Source of the DNA: Nitrospirillum amazonense
GTDB taxonomy: Bacteria; Pseudomonadota; Alphaproteobacteria; Azospirillales; Azospirillaceae
DNA length: 64,000 bases
Reading direction: 5' to 3'
Assembly: GCF_007828035.1 (NCBI RefSeq)
Contig: NZ_VITV01000004.1
Coordinates: 139,559 to 203,558, forward strand
Of the stretch, positions 52,663 to 63,527 are shown piece by piece. The position numbers and the translations under genes were made by a program. Below the pieces are notes generated by a model, which was not told where the DNA came from, did no database searches, and worked only from the letters and a program-made list of their open reading frames with translations. Position 1 is the stretch's first letter. Every line of letters begins with the position of its first letter.

Positions 52663-53361
52663 ATGTCCGAGCAGTTGCCCCGTCACATCGTCACCTCCTA
52701 CGAAAACGAGCTGCAGCGCCTGGACGCGCTGCTGGCGGAAATGGGCGGCCGGGCCGAACAACAGCTTCAACAGGCGACCCGCGCCGTGCTGGAGCGCGAC
52801 GACGCGCTGGCGCGTGAGACCGTGGCGCAGGACCAGGTGCTGGACGCGCTGGAGCATGAGGTCGAAAGCCTGATCATCCGCCTGCTGGCCCTGCGGCATC
52901 CCATGGCCATCGACTTGCGGCACACCCTGGCCGCCCTGAAGGCCGCCAACGCGCTGGAACGCGTCGGCGACTATGCGAAGAACATGGCCAAGCGCGCCCT
53001 GGTGCTGAACAGCGTCCCCGCCATCAGCGCCACGGCCTCGGTCGGGCGCCTGTCGGACCTGGCCCGCAAGCAGCTGGCCGGCGCCATCGAGGCCTTCACC
53101 CGCCGCGATACCGCCTTGGCCGCCGAAGTCTGGCGCCGTGATGCGGAGTTGGATGACATGCACGCCGGCGTGACGCAGGAGATTTTCGCCTTCGTCGCCA
53201 AGGATGCCAGCCTGATCGAAGCCTGCACCAGCCTGCAGTTCATCGCCAAGAACCTGGAGCGCGTGGGGGATCTGGCCACCAACATCGCCGAGATGGTGCA
53301 GTTCGACGCCACCGGCACGCTGGTGGACCCCGGCCGTCCGCGCGGCGGCGAGGCGCACTGA
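52663..53361 (+). CDS. phoU: Phosphate-specific transport system accessory protein PhoU
   Basis: Negative modulator of phosphate signalling between the Pst transporter and PhoR. Length 232 aa, with the two three-helix bundles of PhoU: VTSYENELQRLDALLAEMGGRAEQQL at the start, ALKAANALERVGDYAKNMAKRA in the first half and LQFIAKNLERVGDLATNIAEMVQF in the second. These ExxxD metal-binding repeats are diagnostic. ATG 52663 is the family start; upstream frame is the tRNA. Unusually, no pst or phoBR gene is next to it in the window: it stands between a tRNA and a terminator. Confidence 0.93.
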   Translation: MSEQLPRHIVTSYENELQRLDALLAEMGGRAEQQLQQATRAVLERDDALARETVAQDQVLDALEHEVESLIIRLLALRHPMAIDLRHTLAALKAANALERVGDYAKNMAKRALVLNSVPAISATASVGRLSDLARKQLAGAIEAFTRRDTALAAEVWRRDAELDDMHAGVTQEIFAFVAKDASLIEACTSLQFIAKNLERVGDLATNIAEMVQFDATGTLVDPGRPRGGEAH

Positions 53362-53420
53362 TCAACTGACCGCTTGTACCGGCCGGGGCCAGACGGTTCC
53401 GGTTCCCGGTTGACGGCCTC

Positions 53421-53466
53421 CCGGGCCGCCGCTCCCCGTTCCCGAGTCTGGCGGCCCGGCGTTTTT
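53421..53466 (+). terminator. phoU terminator
   Basis: Perfect 10-bp stem CCGGGCCGCC (53421-53430) with GGCGGCCCGG (53450-53459), 19-nt loop, followed by CGTTTTTGC. Sixty bases after the phoU stop. Confidence 0.8.
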
Positions 53467-53831
53467 GCACGGCCGTCCCGCGCGAGCCGGCGCCAGACGG
53501 CGCGCGCCCTTGATCCACCAACGCCCGATGGCGGCCCAGGACGCGGCTGGCCGGCTGTAGGGGGACTACCCCTATCGCCTAGTTTCAGGTTCCCGGGAGG
53601 CGTGTGTCCCCACAACTTGCCCACATCTGCTTTTTCTTTTCCCGCGAGGCGCTTAGCCGAATTTCGCGACGCCGAGACCTGTCACGGTTGCCAAATCAAC
53701 CCCAACCACAGGTTCGGATTATATGAATTAACCCGTTCATCATTTGGGTGATGAGCTACGATCTTAGGAAAGGATTTGAAAACGCGGCGTCGCGTAAAAG
53801 AATACATATCCTTTTGCTACCGGTTCATTGC

Positions 53832-53860
53832 TTGACATCTTTTACGCCATGAGCTTTAGG
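53832..53860 (+). promoter_or_regulatory. Promoter candidate for small RNA / TerC leader
   Basis: Perfect -35 TTGACA (53832-53837), 17-bp spacer, weak -10 TTTAGG (53855-53860). It precedes the two-hairpin transcript ending at 53945. The surrounding sequence is AT-rich. Confidence 0.5.
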
Positions 53861-53865
53861 TAATG

Positions 53866-53945
53866 TGTCCTGTATCACAGAGCAGGACCCAACTGCCAAA
53901 ACTCTCGGCCCGCCACTTCTTGAAGTGTGCGGGCCGTATTTTATC
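53866..53945 (+). ncRNA. Candidate small RNA or terminated leader
   Basis: From the promoter at 53832 a transcript of about 80 nt would end at a strong intrinsic terminator. It has two hairpins: GTCCTG/CAGGAC (53867-53872/53883-53888, 10-nt loop) and the terminator stem CGGCCCGC-CACTTC-TT-GAAGTG-T-GCGGGCCG (53906-53936), followed by TATTTTATCC. Between them lies an unpaired CCAACTGCCAAAACTCT that could be a target-binding segment. No reading frame fits. Either a stand-alone sRNA or a leader of the TerC gene with regulated termination. I recognise no known family. Confidence 0.55.
53906..53945 (+). terminator. Strong intrinsic terminator upstream of TerC gene
   Basis: 14 base pairs in two blocks with one bulged T and a 2-nt closing loop (effectively 4 nt), then TATTTTAT. 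It lies 160 nt before the TerC start and has no protein gene in front of it. Confidence 0.85.
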
Positions 53946-54016
53946 CAAAATACACTTCACCACCCCCGGTCGTTTCTGAACGGCGCCGCAACCACGTCAG
54001 GTAAAGCACACGGTGA

Positions 54017-54052
54017 CTTGGGCCGTTGCGCCTCCGGTTCGGCCAAGACCGG
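54017..54052 (+). promoter_or_regulatory. Possible H-type pseudoknot in the TerC leader
   Basis: Stem 1: CTTGG-G-CCG (54017-54025, one bulged G) with CGGCCAAG (54040-54047). Stem 2: CCGGT (54034-54038) with ACCGG (54048-54052). The order of strands is S1, S2, S1', S2', and the two 3' strands abut, which is the classic H-type pseudoknot allowing coaxial stacking. It ends 51 nt before the ATG. Confidence 0.4.
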
Positions 54053-54103
54053 ATGTGATCCAGCGCGCGCTTATGCCGCAGCCGTGTTATGAAGGGTCGA
54101 TCC

Positions 54104-54766
54104 ATGACCGGAACGGCTGCCTTCCCCATGCTGCTTGCTGAATTGACCGCCCTGATCCAGGTGTTGCTGATCGACCTCGTCCTGGCAGGGGACAACGCCC
54201 TGGTGGTGGGCATGGCGGCCAGCGGCGTGCCGCTTGAAAAGCGCCGCAAGGTCATCTTCTGGGGCATCGGGGTGGCCGTGCTGATGCGCATCGGCTTCGC
54301 CCTGCTGGCGACCCGCCTGCTGGACATTATCGGCCTGACCCTGGCCGGCGGCATCCTGCTGCTGTGGGTGTGCTGGAAACTGTGGCGCGAACTGCGCCAG
54401 CACGGCAAGGAACAGGCGGAAGCGACCGAGGGGGAACCCCACATCCCGTCGCTGGCGGGGAAGAGCGTGGGCACGGCCATCCGGCAGATCGCGCTGGCCG
54501 ATGTCTCCATGTCGCTGGACAATGTGCTGGCCGTGGCGGGCGCCGCCGAGGACCACACCTGGGTCATGGTGCTGGGCCTGGTGCTGTCCGTCGCCCTGAT
54601 GGGTGCGGCCGCCACCCTGATCGCCCGCCTGCTGGCCCGCTATTTCTGGATCTCCTATATCGGCCTGGCCATCATCGCCTATGTCGCCTGCCACATGATC
54701 TGGGACGGCGGCACGGAGGTGGCGCCCTTCGCCCAGCCCTTGATCGACATGATCCGCCGCATTTGA
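54104..54766 (+). CDS. TerC family integral membrane protein
   Basis: A 220-aa inner-membrane protein with about seven hydrophobic segments. It carries the TerC marks: LVLAGDNALVVGMAA in the first helix and IALADVSMSLDNVLAVAGAA in the middle, with acidic residues inside the membrane. Related proteins (Alx, MeeY/MeeF, YjbE) export manganese or aid metalation of secreted enzymes; the tellurite link is historical. Start ATG 54104 has AAGGG seven bases ahead; ATG 54089 is five codons upstream. The long structured leader suggests regulation by metal or pH at the RNA level, by analogy with other TerC genes. Confidence 0.9.
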   Translation: MTGTAAFPMLLAELTALIQVLLIDLVLAGDNALVVGMAASGVPLEKRRKVIFWGIGVAVLMRIGFALLATRLLDIIGLTLAGGILLLWVCWKLWRELRQHGKEQAEATEGEPHIPSLAGKSVGTAIRQIALADVSMSLDNVLAVAGAAEDHTWVMVLGLVLSVALMGAAATLIARLLARYFWISYIGLAIIAYVACHMIWDGGTEVAPFAQPLIDMIRRI

Positions 54767-54784
54767 CGCCCGACAGTGGGCGTC
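54765..54784 (+). terminator. Hairpin after TerC gene
   Basis: GACGCCC (54765-54771) with GGGCGTC (54778-54784), 6-nt loop, beginning inside the stop codon; no U tract. Weak terminator or mRNA end structure. Confidence 0.4.
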
Positions 54785-55103
54785 GCCTGACGGCGGCGCC
54801 GGGCTCCCAGGTTGTTCCGTCAACGCGCCGGGGAATCTCGGCAGGGGAGGCATGCGATGTCGCCCCCGCCGCAACCGTCCGGGCATTTGATCGCAGGCGC
54901 AAAAAGCGGTAAACCTCGCGCGCGCGCCTTTCCGCGCAAGCCTTCGATCACGCACGTCACCAGCCCGGTATTCCTATTTCATAAGGGCTTCATAAGGGGC
55001 GTCACGAAGGGTGTCGGAATGGCCGTCCGCATCGTTGGCCATGACACCCGCTGAAGGGTGCCAGCGACGCGGTACCATCCCCTTCCCCTAGGAGGCCACT
55101 CCT
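54785..55103 (+). other. acnA upstream region
   Basis: About 320 bp without a gene. A direct repeat TTCATAAGGG occurs twice in tandem (54978-54998), and a long hairpin sits at 55009-55049. A perfect AGGAGG (55090-55095) precedes the GTG start of acnA. The promoter should lie between 54890 and 55000; I cannot fix it. Confidence 0.4.
55009..55049 (+). promoter_or_regulatory. Long hairpin in the acnA leader
   Basis: GGGTGTC (55009-55015) pairs with GACACCC (55043-55049) and ATGGCC (55019-55024) with GGCCAT (55037-55042): 13 bp with a 3-nt bulge and a 12-nt loop. It ends 54 nt before the start codon. Bacterial aconitase mRNAs are known to be bound by apo-aconitase or sRNAs; whether that holds here is open. 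Confidence 0.45.
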
Positions 55104-57812
<2,709 letters not shown>

Positions 57813-57860
57813 GCAGACGTATTGGTTCCCGGCGGTCTTCGGATCGCCGGGGCCAAAAGG

Positions 57861-57898
57861 AAAGGGGCGCAACCCGGCCGGGCTGCGCCCCTTTTTTC
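57861..57898. terminator. Terminator between acnA and the minus-strand gene
   Basis: AAAGGGGCGCA (57861-57871) pairs with TGCGCCCCTTT (57884-57894), then TTT. Inside, CCCGG and CCGGG lengthen the stem. The A-rich side (AAAAGGAAAG) makes it work on the minus strand too. Confidence 0.9.
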
Positions 57899-57921
57899 AT
57901 GACCGCACGAACGGAAATGGA

Positions 57922-59319
57922 TCAATCAAACTGCAGGTCGCTGACGGCACCGCCCACCTCGGAGACCGGCAACAGGCCGGCCGCCGTCAGGTCGCCCGCC
58001 GCCACCAGCAGGGTGCGGCCGGCGGCGCCGGGGATGCCGGCGGCCTGGGCCAGGCTGGCCAGGGCCTCGCGGGTCGGCGCCTGGCTGATGACGCCGTTGC
58101 CGTAGATGAGGATGGATACGGCCAGGGTGCCCGGCCGGCTCTTTTCCACCAGGGCCGCCGCGTTCATCAGGCCGCGCAGGGTGGAGACGCGGGGGAAGCC
58201 GCTGTCGCTGAGGGTGTCGCCCGCCTCATCCAGCACCCAGTGGCGGCCCACCAGGTCCTCCACGCCCACCAGGATGGCCAAGGGCATGCCCCGGTGCCGG
58301 CCCGTGGCCACGGCCACCAGGCCGCCGTCCTGCGGCGTCTGCGGCAGCTGCACGGTGCCCCCCAGGATGTGCTTCACGCTGTCCAGCACCGAGGCCACGG
58401 CCTGGGCCAGCGCCTCCGCCCCCGTGGGCCGCATCAGGCTGGGCCAGGCGCCAAACACCAGGGAGGCGAGGCCGGCGGTGCCGCCGTCGGCCCGGTCCCC
58501 CGGGGCGGACGCGGGCGCACGGCGCAGCTTTTCCTCCACGGCGTCCAGCCGGCCGGCCAGAGCCTGGACGGTGCCGGCGTCGCCGGCCGCCCTGGCGGTG
58601 TCCGGGGCCTTGGCCTCACCGCCGGTGGGTGGCGGCAGGGCGGGGAGGCCGCCCTTCACCTGGTCGCGCAGGTCGCGCAGGTCCAACTGGGTGGTGCGCA
58701 CGGCGTTGACCACGCGCAGCAGCGATTCATGCAGATGGTCGACCAGGCCACTGAGCTGTTCCGGCAGGGGGCCGGGGGGCAGGTCGGGCAGGCGCACGCC
58801 GTTCACCGCCTTGGCGTGGCTGAGCCAGTTTTCCAGGACGCCCACGCGCTGGGTCACATCTTCCAGAGTATGCTTCAGCTCGCCCATGCCCCGGGACAGG
58901 CGCTCCGCCTCTTCCGCCGGCCGGCCGGCATGATGGCTGACCACCCCCGTCAGATGGGCCACGCGTTCACGCAGTTCCTGGATGGACTGGCCCAGAGCAT
59001 TGATGCGCATCGTTTCCGGTAGCGAAACGACGGCGGAGTGCATGGCCGTTAGATCGTTACGCAGGTCGCGCAACCGGCTGCCGACATGCAGCGCCAGATC
59101 GCGGACGATGGATTCGGCGTAATCGAAGGGATCGACGCCCTCTTCGATTTCACCCTCCCGTGCGCCCCCTTCCTGCACAGCCGGCGTCACGACCTCGGCG
59201 TCCATGATAGGCGCATCGCCGGCCGGCGCATCAGCGGCGGGCGCACCGGGGGACGGGCTATGGGTACCCGGACCGGCGTCGCCATCGGGGCCTGGGGCGT
59301 CACGGTGCTCGTCGGTCAT
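57922..59319 (-). CDS. Uncharacterised protein with coiled-coil middle
   Basis: A 465-aa protein I cannot assign. The first 60 residues are disordered (Pro, Ala, Gly, Asp). Residues about 60-170 are amphipathic helices, probably coiled coil (DYAESIVRDLALHVGSRLRDLRNDLTAMHSAVV, SIQELRERVAHLTGVVSHHAGR). A second helical part with a Pro/Gly linker reaches about 270. The C-terminal 190 residues look like a folded alpha/beta domain (GTVQLPQTPQDGGLVAVATGRHRGMPLAILVGVEDLVG). No signal peptide, no membrane segment. It follows the 59358 gene by 38 bp, so both probably form one operon. ATG 59319 or GTG 59331 as start. Confidence 0.65.
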   Translation of the reverse strand: MTDEHRDAPGPDGDAGPGTHSPSPGAPAADAPAGDAPIMDAEVVTPAVQEGGAREGEIEEGVDPFDYAESIVRDLALHVGSRLRDLRNDLTAMHSAVVSLPETMRINALGQSIQELRERVAHLTGVVSHHAGRPAEEAERLSRGMGELKHTLEDVTQRVGVLENWLSHAKAVNGVRLPDLPPGPLPEQLSGLVDHLHESLLRVVNAVRTTQLDLRDLRDQVKGGLPALPPPTGGEAKAPDTARAAGDAGTVQALAGRLDAVEEKLRRAPASAPGDRADGGTAGLASLVFGAWPSLMRPTGAEALAQAVASVLDSVKHILGGTVQLPQTPQDGGLVAVATGRHRGMPLAILVGVEDLVGRHWVLDEAGDTLSDSGFPRVSTLRGLMNAAALVEKSRPGTLAVSILIYGNGVISQAPTREALASLAQAAGIPGAAGRTLLVAAGDLTAAGLLPVSEVGGAVSDLQFD

Positions 59320-59357
59320 GGCATCGCTCACGAGGATCGGGGAAAAGGGACTGGCGT

Positions 59358-60623
59358 CTAGAGATCGCCGGCAATGGCTTCTAGCAGACGGGCACGGCGC
59401 TTGTCCGCCTGTTCGCGTGGTAGACGCGGTACGGCTGTGGCCGGGCGCCGCGACACTGGCGGCTGGGGCGGCGGCACCGGCGCGTCGGAGGAGGCCTGGG
59501 GCGGAGTCTGCACCACCACCGGTGTCACCAGCGACGGCGCCTCGGCCGTCTCCGCCACCGGGGAAGGAGGCGGGGGCGCGGGCGGGACGGGTGCCACCGG
59601 CGCGGGCTGGGCCGGCGTCGACTTGAACGAATGCAGCGTCACCCGGGCCGCGGTAGCGGGGGCGGAGGCCATGCGGATCGCCCCGGGCACGGTGACGGCA
59701 GCGGCAGGAACACGCGGCGGCACCGGCTGGCTGGGCGTGGACAGGGGACGGGCCGGCAGGGGGGCGGCGACGGCCGACGGGCGCACGGGCGTTGGCGGAG
59801 CGGCGCGGAGCGACATGGCCCCCGGCACGCGGGGGGTGGGCGTGGGTACGGCCCGCATCTCCGCCTGGCCGGCCGAAGCGTCGCGGCCCTTGGACGCCAG
59901 GCTGGTGAACAGCGGCCCGGCGCGTGACGGCTGCGGCCCGGGCACGGGCTGGGCCGCGGGGGCCGGGGCCGGCTGGACGGGGACCGACAGGGGGGCGGTG
60001 CCCACGGCGGCGCTGGGCGGCGCCGGCGGGGCGATGGGCGCTGGGGCCGGAGACATCTCCGCCTCCGTCCGGACGGCGGGGGCCGGTGCGGGCGCCGGGG
60101 AGGCGGTCGGGGTTTCATTCGGCCCCCTGACGCCATCGCTGACGTCGGTCAGCAGGCGGCGCAGCACCGTGGCGGCGGCGGAGCGCGGTTCCCCCACCCG
60201 GTCAAGCGCCTTGGCGGTGAGGGCCGGATCGATACTGATCTGCAGGAAGCCGAATTGTTCGCTCGACAGCGACTGGAGCTTGCGGGTTAGGCCCTCGGCC
60301 TGTTCCTCACCCGCGACATAGCGGCGGATGGTCTCAATGGTGGAAGTGACGACAGCGGCGTCGCGCACGGCGCGGGAAGAGAAGACGGGGCTGCGGCCCC
60401 CATCGGATCGGCCGCCCCCATCGGATCGGCCAATGTCCATGCGCGCAGGCTCCGCCCCGGCGCCCGCTTGGCCGGACGCCCCGGGTCCATGCGATGCATC
60501 CCGCCCGGACGTTTCCCCCTGGGGCCCGTTGCCGTCAGGCCCGTTGGTGGGAAGGAGAGCATCCGGCGAGGCGGACGCATCATCCCCCTTGCCGGCGATC
60601 CAGCCCATCACCTTCCGAAACAT
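59358..60623 (-). CDS. Uncharacterised Pro/Ala-rich protein
   Basis: A 421-aa protein I cannot assign. It starts with a short amphipathic segment (MFRKVMGWIAGK), then a disordered part, then one plausible folded domain at about 80-160 (FSSRAVRDAAVVTSTIETIRRYVAGEEQAEGLTRKLQSLSSEQFGFLQISIDPALTAKALDRVGEPRS). From about 165 to 400 it is almost only Pro, Ala, Val, Ser and Thr, and it ends with a basic helix (LPREQADKRRARLLEAIAGDL). No signal peptide. Start ATG 60623 is well supported by AGGGGG and GGGTGG upstream. First gene of a two-gene unit with 57922-59319. Confidence 0.65.
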   Translation of the reverse strand: MFRKVMGWIAGKGDDASASPDALLPTNGPDGNGPQGETSGRDASHGPGASGQAGAGAEPARMDIGRSDGGGRSDGGRSPVFSSRAVRDAAVVTSTIETIRRYVAGEEQAEGLTRKLQSLSSEQFGFLQISIDPALTAKALDRVGEPRSAAATVLRRLLTDVSDGVRGPNETPTASPAPAPAPAVRTEAEMSPAPAPIAPPAPPSAAVGTAPLSVPVQPAPAPAAQPVPGPQPSRAGPLFTSLASKGRDASAGQAEMRAVPTPTPRVPGAMSLRAAPPTPVRPSAVAAPLPARPLSTPSQPVPPRVPAAAVTVPGAIRMASAPATAARVTLHSFKSTPAQPAPVAPVPPAPPPPSPVAETAEAPSLVTPVVVQTPPQASSDAPVPPPQPPVSRRPATAVPRLPREQADKRRARLLEAIAGDL

Positions 60624-61184
60624 GCCACCCTGCCCCCTGCAAGAGACCGGATTATGACCCCGCGGGTCCCGGCACGGCAAACGGTTTGCACCGGCCGTAA
60701 GTTCTCGACGGACTAATGGTTACCACGGCCTGTCAGGCCGATTCAATTTTCCATCCCCAGCGAATTCTTCGGGCTCTTGAGCCCTGTAATGCAAGAAAAA
60801 AGGCGTCTTCTGCCGAGCTTCATCCCATTTCTCCGCGCTGGCGTGACAAGTGGGGGACAGCAATCGTGGATTGATCCATCCAACACCCGGATTCCACTTA
60901 TCCCCGGGGGCGCGGGCGGAGCGGCGCCGGACCGAATTATAAAATTTTAGGGATTTTGTCTGTCCGATAATTACGCGGTCCATTCGCAAATATGATTGGC
61001 CGATTCCCACCGCCGTCGTACAGTCCGCGCGGGGAATGGGTCCTGGCTGCTACCTAATCAGGGATCAGGTCGGCTCCCGCGCCCCATGTGGCGGTGGACC
61101 AGTTGGCAGTGGCCCACTTGGCTGTTGAATCGCCGGCGCCAAAGCCGGCGGATCGATCCGGATCGGACTACGGGGTAACCGGAC
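60624..61184. other. Divergent region before the histidine kinase
   Basis: 561 bp between two genes that point away from each other. It is clearly AT-richer at 60930-60990. On the minus strand a perfect -10 TATAAT lies at 60936-60941 without a good -35. Two tight palindromes occur: CGGCCTG-T-CAGGCCG (60727-60741) and GGGCTC-TT-GAGCCC (60772-60785). A minus-strand open frame of 96 codons (60720-61010) has non-typical composition and I do not accept it as a gene. Confidence 0.4.
60936..60941 (-). promoter_or_regulatory. TATAAT -10 element
   Basis: Perfect TATAAT on the minus strand in an AT-rich patch; the best -35 is CGGACA at 19 bp. Possible promoter of the two-gene unit ending at 57922, with a leader of about 300 nt. 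Confidence 0.35.
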
Positions 61185-63485
61185 GTGCGGCGCTTGAAAC
61201 GGGGATTGCGGCGAAGGGACCGCCCGCTGGTGGGGCGTCCCCCCTCTGGCGGCCGCCGTGCCGACCCCTTGGAAGCCCTGGGCCGCCGCGCCGAATCCGT
61301 GCCGCGTGGGCAGCTGATCGAACTGGGCCAACTGATCCTGATGGCCCTGAACCATCGCGAGGACGCGTGGCTGGTGCCGGTGCTGACGGTGGTGGTGGCT
61401 GGCGGTGCCGCCACCTGGGCGCCCTGGCCCGCCGTCGCCGCCTGGGCCCTGCTGTCGGTCGCGACGGTAGGCGTGTCACAGCTGGCCCTTCATCGTTTCC
61501 TGACCCAGGCCGACCACGTGACCGATTCCCGCCCCTGGCTGCGGCTGCTGGCGACCGCCCGCCTGCTGCCCTCGGTGGTGTGGAGCCTGCTGCCCCTGTT
61601 CGCCTGGCCGGGCGACCACATGGCCGGCCGCTTTTTCCTGATCCTGGTGCTGGGTGCAGCCATGGCCCTGCGCACCAGCGGCACCGCCCCCCATCCCCTG
61701 GTGCTGCGGCTGCAACTGGTGCCGCCCGCCCTGGCGCTGCTGGTCCTGACGGGCACCGCCCTGGCAGGCCCCCGCGCCAGCGTCAGTGCGGACGCGCCGG
61801 GCCTGGCCCTGGTCCTGAGCAGCCTGCTCTATCCCGTGTTCCTCTACCGCATGGGGCGGCAGACCTGCCTGCGCATGCGCCACATGCTGGAACTGCAGCT
61901 GGACCTGACGGCGGCCAAACGCGCCGCCGACCAGGCCAACGGCGCCAAGTCCAGCTTCCTGGCGACGCTGAGCCATGAAATCCGCACTCCCATGACCGGC
62001 ATCCTGGGCCTGACCCAGCTGCTGCTGGAAACAGGCCTGTCGATGCGCCAGCGCGACTATGTCCGCACCGTGCACGAGTCCGGCGAATCCCTGCTGGCCA
62101 TCCTGAACGACGTGCTGGATCTGTCGAAGGTCGAGGCCGGCAAGCTGGAGATCGAGCGGACGGCCTTCGACACCGGCCCGCTGCTGGACGGGGTGCGCAA
62201 CCTGATGGCCGGCCGCGCCGCAGAAAAGGGGCTGGACCTGCAAATCCGCAAGGGCCCCGGTTTCCCCGAACGCCTGATGGGCGACCCCTTGCGCCTGCGC
62301 CAAGTGCTGCTGAACCTGGTGGGCAACGCTATCAAGTTCACCGAGCGGGGTTGGGTGCGCATCAGCGCGTCGGCCGACCGCCTGGCCGACGGCCGGCTTC
62401 AGTTCGGCATCATCGTGTCCGACACCGGCGTCGGCGTGCCGGAGGCGGCGCAGGGCCGACTGTTCGAGACCTTCGGCCAGGCCAGCGCCGAGGTCACCCG
62501 CCGCTACGGCGGCAGCGGCCTGGGCCTGGCCATCGCCAAACAGCTGGTCCAGGCCATGGGCGGGGAGATCGGCTTCCACAGCCGGCCGGGGGATGGCAGC
62601 CATTTCTGGTTCACCATCCCCACGGCGGAACCGGAGGCGGGCACCGCCACCGGCGCGATGGACCCCCAGGCCACCGCCATCGCCCTGCCGCCGCTGGCGG
62701 TGCTGGTGGTGGAGGATGTGACCGCCAACCAGGTGGTGCTGGACGCCCTGCTGCGGGCGCGGGGACACAAGGTCACCGTGGCCGCCGACGGCGCCGCCGC
62801 CGTCCGGCTGGTGGCCCGCGGCCGTTTCGACCTGGTGCTGATGGACATGCAGCTGCCGGGCATCGATGGGCTGGAGGCGGCGCGCCGCATCCGCGCCCTG
62901 CCCGACGCCACGCGCGCCCAGGTGCCGGTGGTGGCCACCACAGCCAACACCGACGCCGCCGACGGTGGCCGCTGCCTGGCGGCGGGCATGGACGGCTTCG
63001 TCACCAAGCCCCTGCGGCCGGAGGCGCTGGTCGAGGCCATGCACCAGGCGTGGGTGGCGCGCGGCGCGCGGGTCTGGCCGGAGGAGCCGGCGACGGAAGG
63101 CGCGGCCCAGCTGGACATGCGCCAGATGGACACCGTCGCCCAGGCCATCGGGCCTCATGACATGCCGGAATTCATCGCCATCACCGCCCGCACCCTGGTG
63201 GAGACGGCGGAACGCTTCCTGGAAAAGGTGTCGGGTGGCGACCTGCCAGGCGCGGGCCAGGCCGCCCACACCCTTTATGGCGTGGCCGCCAACGTGGGCC
63301 TGTCGGGGCTGTCGGCCGACGCCCGCCGGGCGCAGCAGGCCCTGCGCGACGACCACCCCGAAATCCAGCGCGCCCTGGCCATCCGCCTGCGGGACAACGC
63401 GGAAGAGGCGGCGGAGATGCTGGACCGCTGGCTTGGCGAATGGCTGGGCGGCCAGCCGACCGCCTCGCACAGCGCCGTCGCCTGA
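61185..63485 (+). CDS. Hybrid sensor histidine kinase with receiver and HPt domains
   Basis: A 766-aa membrane-bound hybrid kinase. Five to six hydrophobic segments lie at about 60-225 (no large periplasmic sensor, so a membrane-embedded signal is likely). The H box has His264 ([15 protein letters not shown]), the N box [14 protein letters not shown] boxes SDTGVGVPE and [13 protein letters not shown]. The receiver domain at about 505-620 has Asp554 ([12 protein letters not shown]). The C-terminal HPt-like domain has His695 in [13 protein letters not shown], where the usual lysine of HTLKG is tyrosine. The GTG start 61185 is tentative. No response regulator is adjacent in the window. Confidence 0.92.
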   Translation: MRRLKRGLRRRDRPLVGRPPSGGRRADPLEALGRRAESVPRGQLIELGQLILMALNHREDAWLVPVLTVVVAGGAATWAPWPAVAAWALLSVATVGVSQLALHRFLTQADHVTDSRPWLRLLATARLLPSVVWSLLPLFAWPGDHMAGRFFLILVLGAAMALRTSGTAPHPLVLRLQLVPPALALLVLTGTALAGPRASVSADAPGLALVLSSLLYPVFLYRMGRQTCLRMRHMLELQLDLTAAKRAADQANGAKSSFLATLSHEIRTPMTGILGLTQLLLETGLSMRQRDYVRTVHESGESLLAILNDVLDLSKVEAGKLEIERTAFDTGPLLDGVRNLMAGRAAEKGLDLQIRKGPGFPERLMGDPLRLRQVLLNLVGNAIKFTERGWVRISASADRLADGRLQFGIIVSDTGVGVPEAAQGRLFETFGQASAEVTRRYGGSGLGLAIAKQLVQAMGGEIGFHSRPGDGSHFWFTIPTAEPEAGTATGAMDPQATAIALPPLAVLVVEDVTANQVVLDALLRARGHKVTVAADGAAAVRLVARGRFDLVLMDMQLPGIDGLEAARRIRALPDATRAQVPVVATTANTDAADGGRCLAAGMDGFVTKPLRPEALVEAMHQAWVARGARVWPEEPATEGAAQLDMRQMDTVAQAIGPHDMPEFIAITARTLVETAERFLEKVSGGDLPGAGQAAHTLYGVAANVGLSGLSADARRAQQALRDDHPEIQRALAIRLRDNAEEAAEMLDRWLGEWLGGQPTASHSAVA

Positions 63486-63490
63486 CGAAA

Positions 63491-63522
63491 GCGGCCTTTG
63501 ACCGGTCGCGATCAAAGGCCGC
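63491..63522. terminator. Hairpin between convergent genes
   Basis: Perfect 11-bp stem GCGGCCTTTGA (63491-63501) with TCAAAGGCCGC (63512-63522), 10-nt loop, five bases after the kinase stop and five before the stop of the minus-strand gene. No U tract; probably shared. Confidence 0.65.
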
Positions 63523-63527
63523 GCCTG

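Larger units (their letters stand above)
53362..54103 (+). other. Long non-coding region before the TerC gene
   Basis: 742 bp without a protein gene. The first part holds the phoU terminator. From 53630 to 53960 the GC content drops sharply. It contains a promoter candidate at 53832, a small hairpin and a strong terminator at 53906-53945, and then a possible pseudoknot at 54017-54052 just ahead of the TerC gene. I checked for the manganese yybP-ykoY riboswitch pattern (GGGGAGUAG) and did not find it. Confidence 0.5.

Noticed and set aside
53940-54103. Manganese riboswitch (yybP-ykoY) before the TerC gene
   Set aside because: Looked for because TerC genes often have it, but the conserved GGGGAGUAG and partner loop are not present.
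60720-61010. 96-codon minus-strand frame in the AT-rich gap
   Set aside because: No Shine-Dalgarno, no domain, amino-acid composition unlike neighbours, and it spans promoter-like AT-rich sequence. A small real gene cannot be fully excluded.
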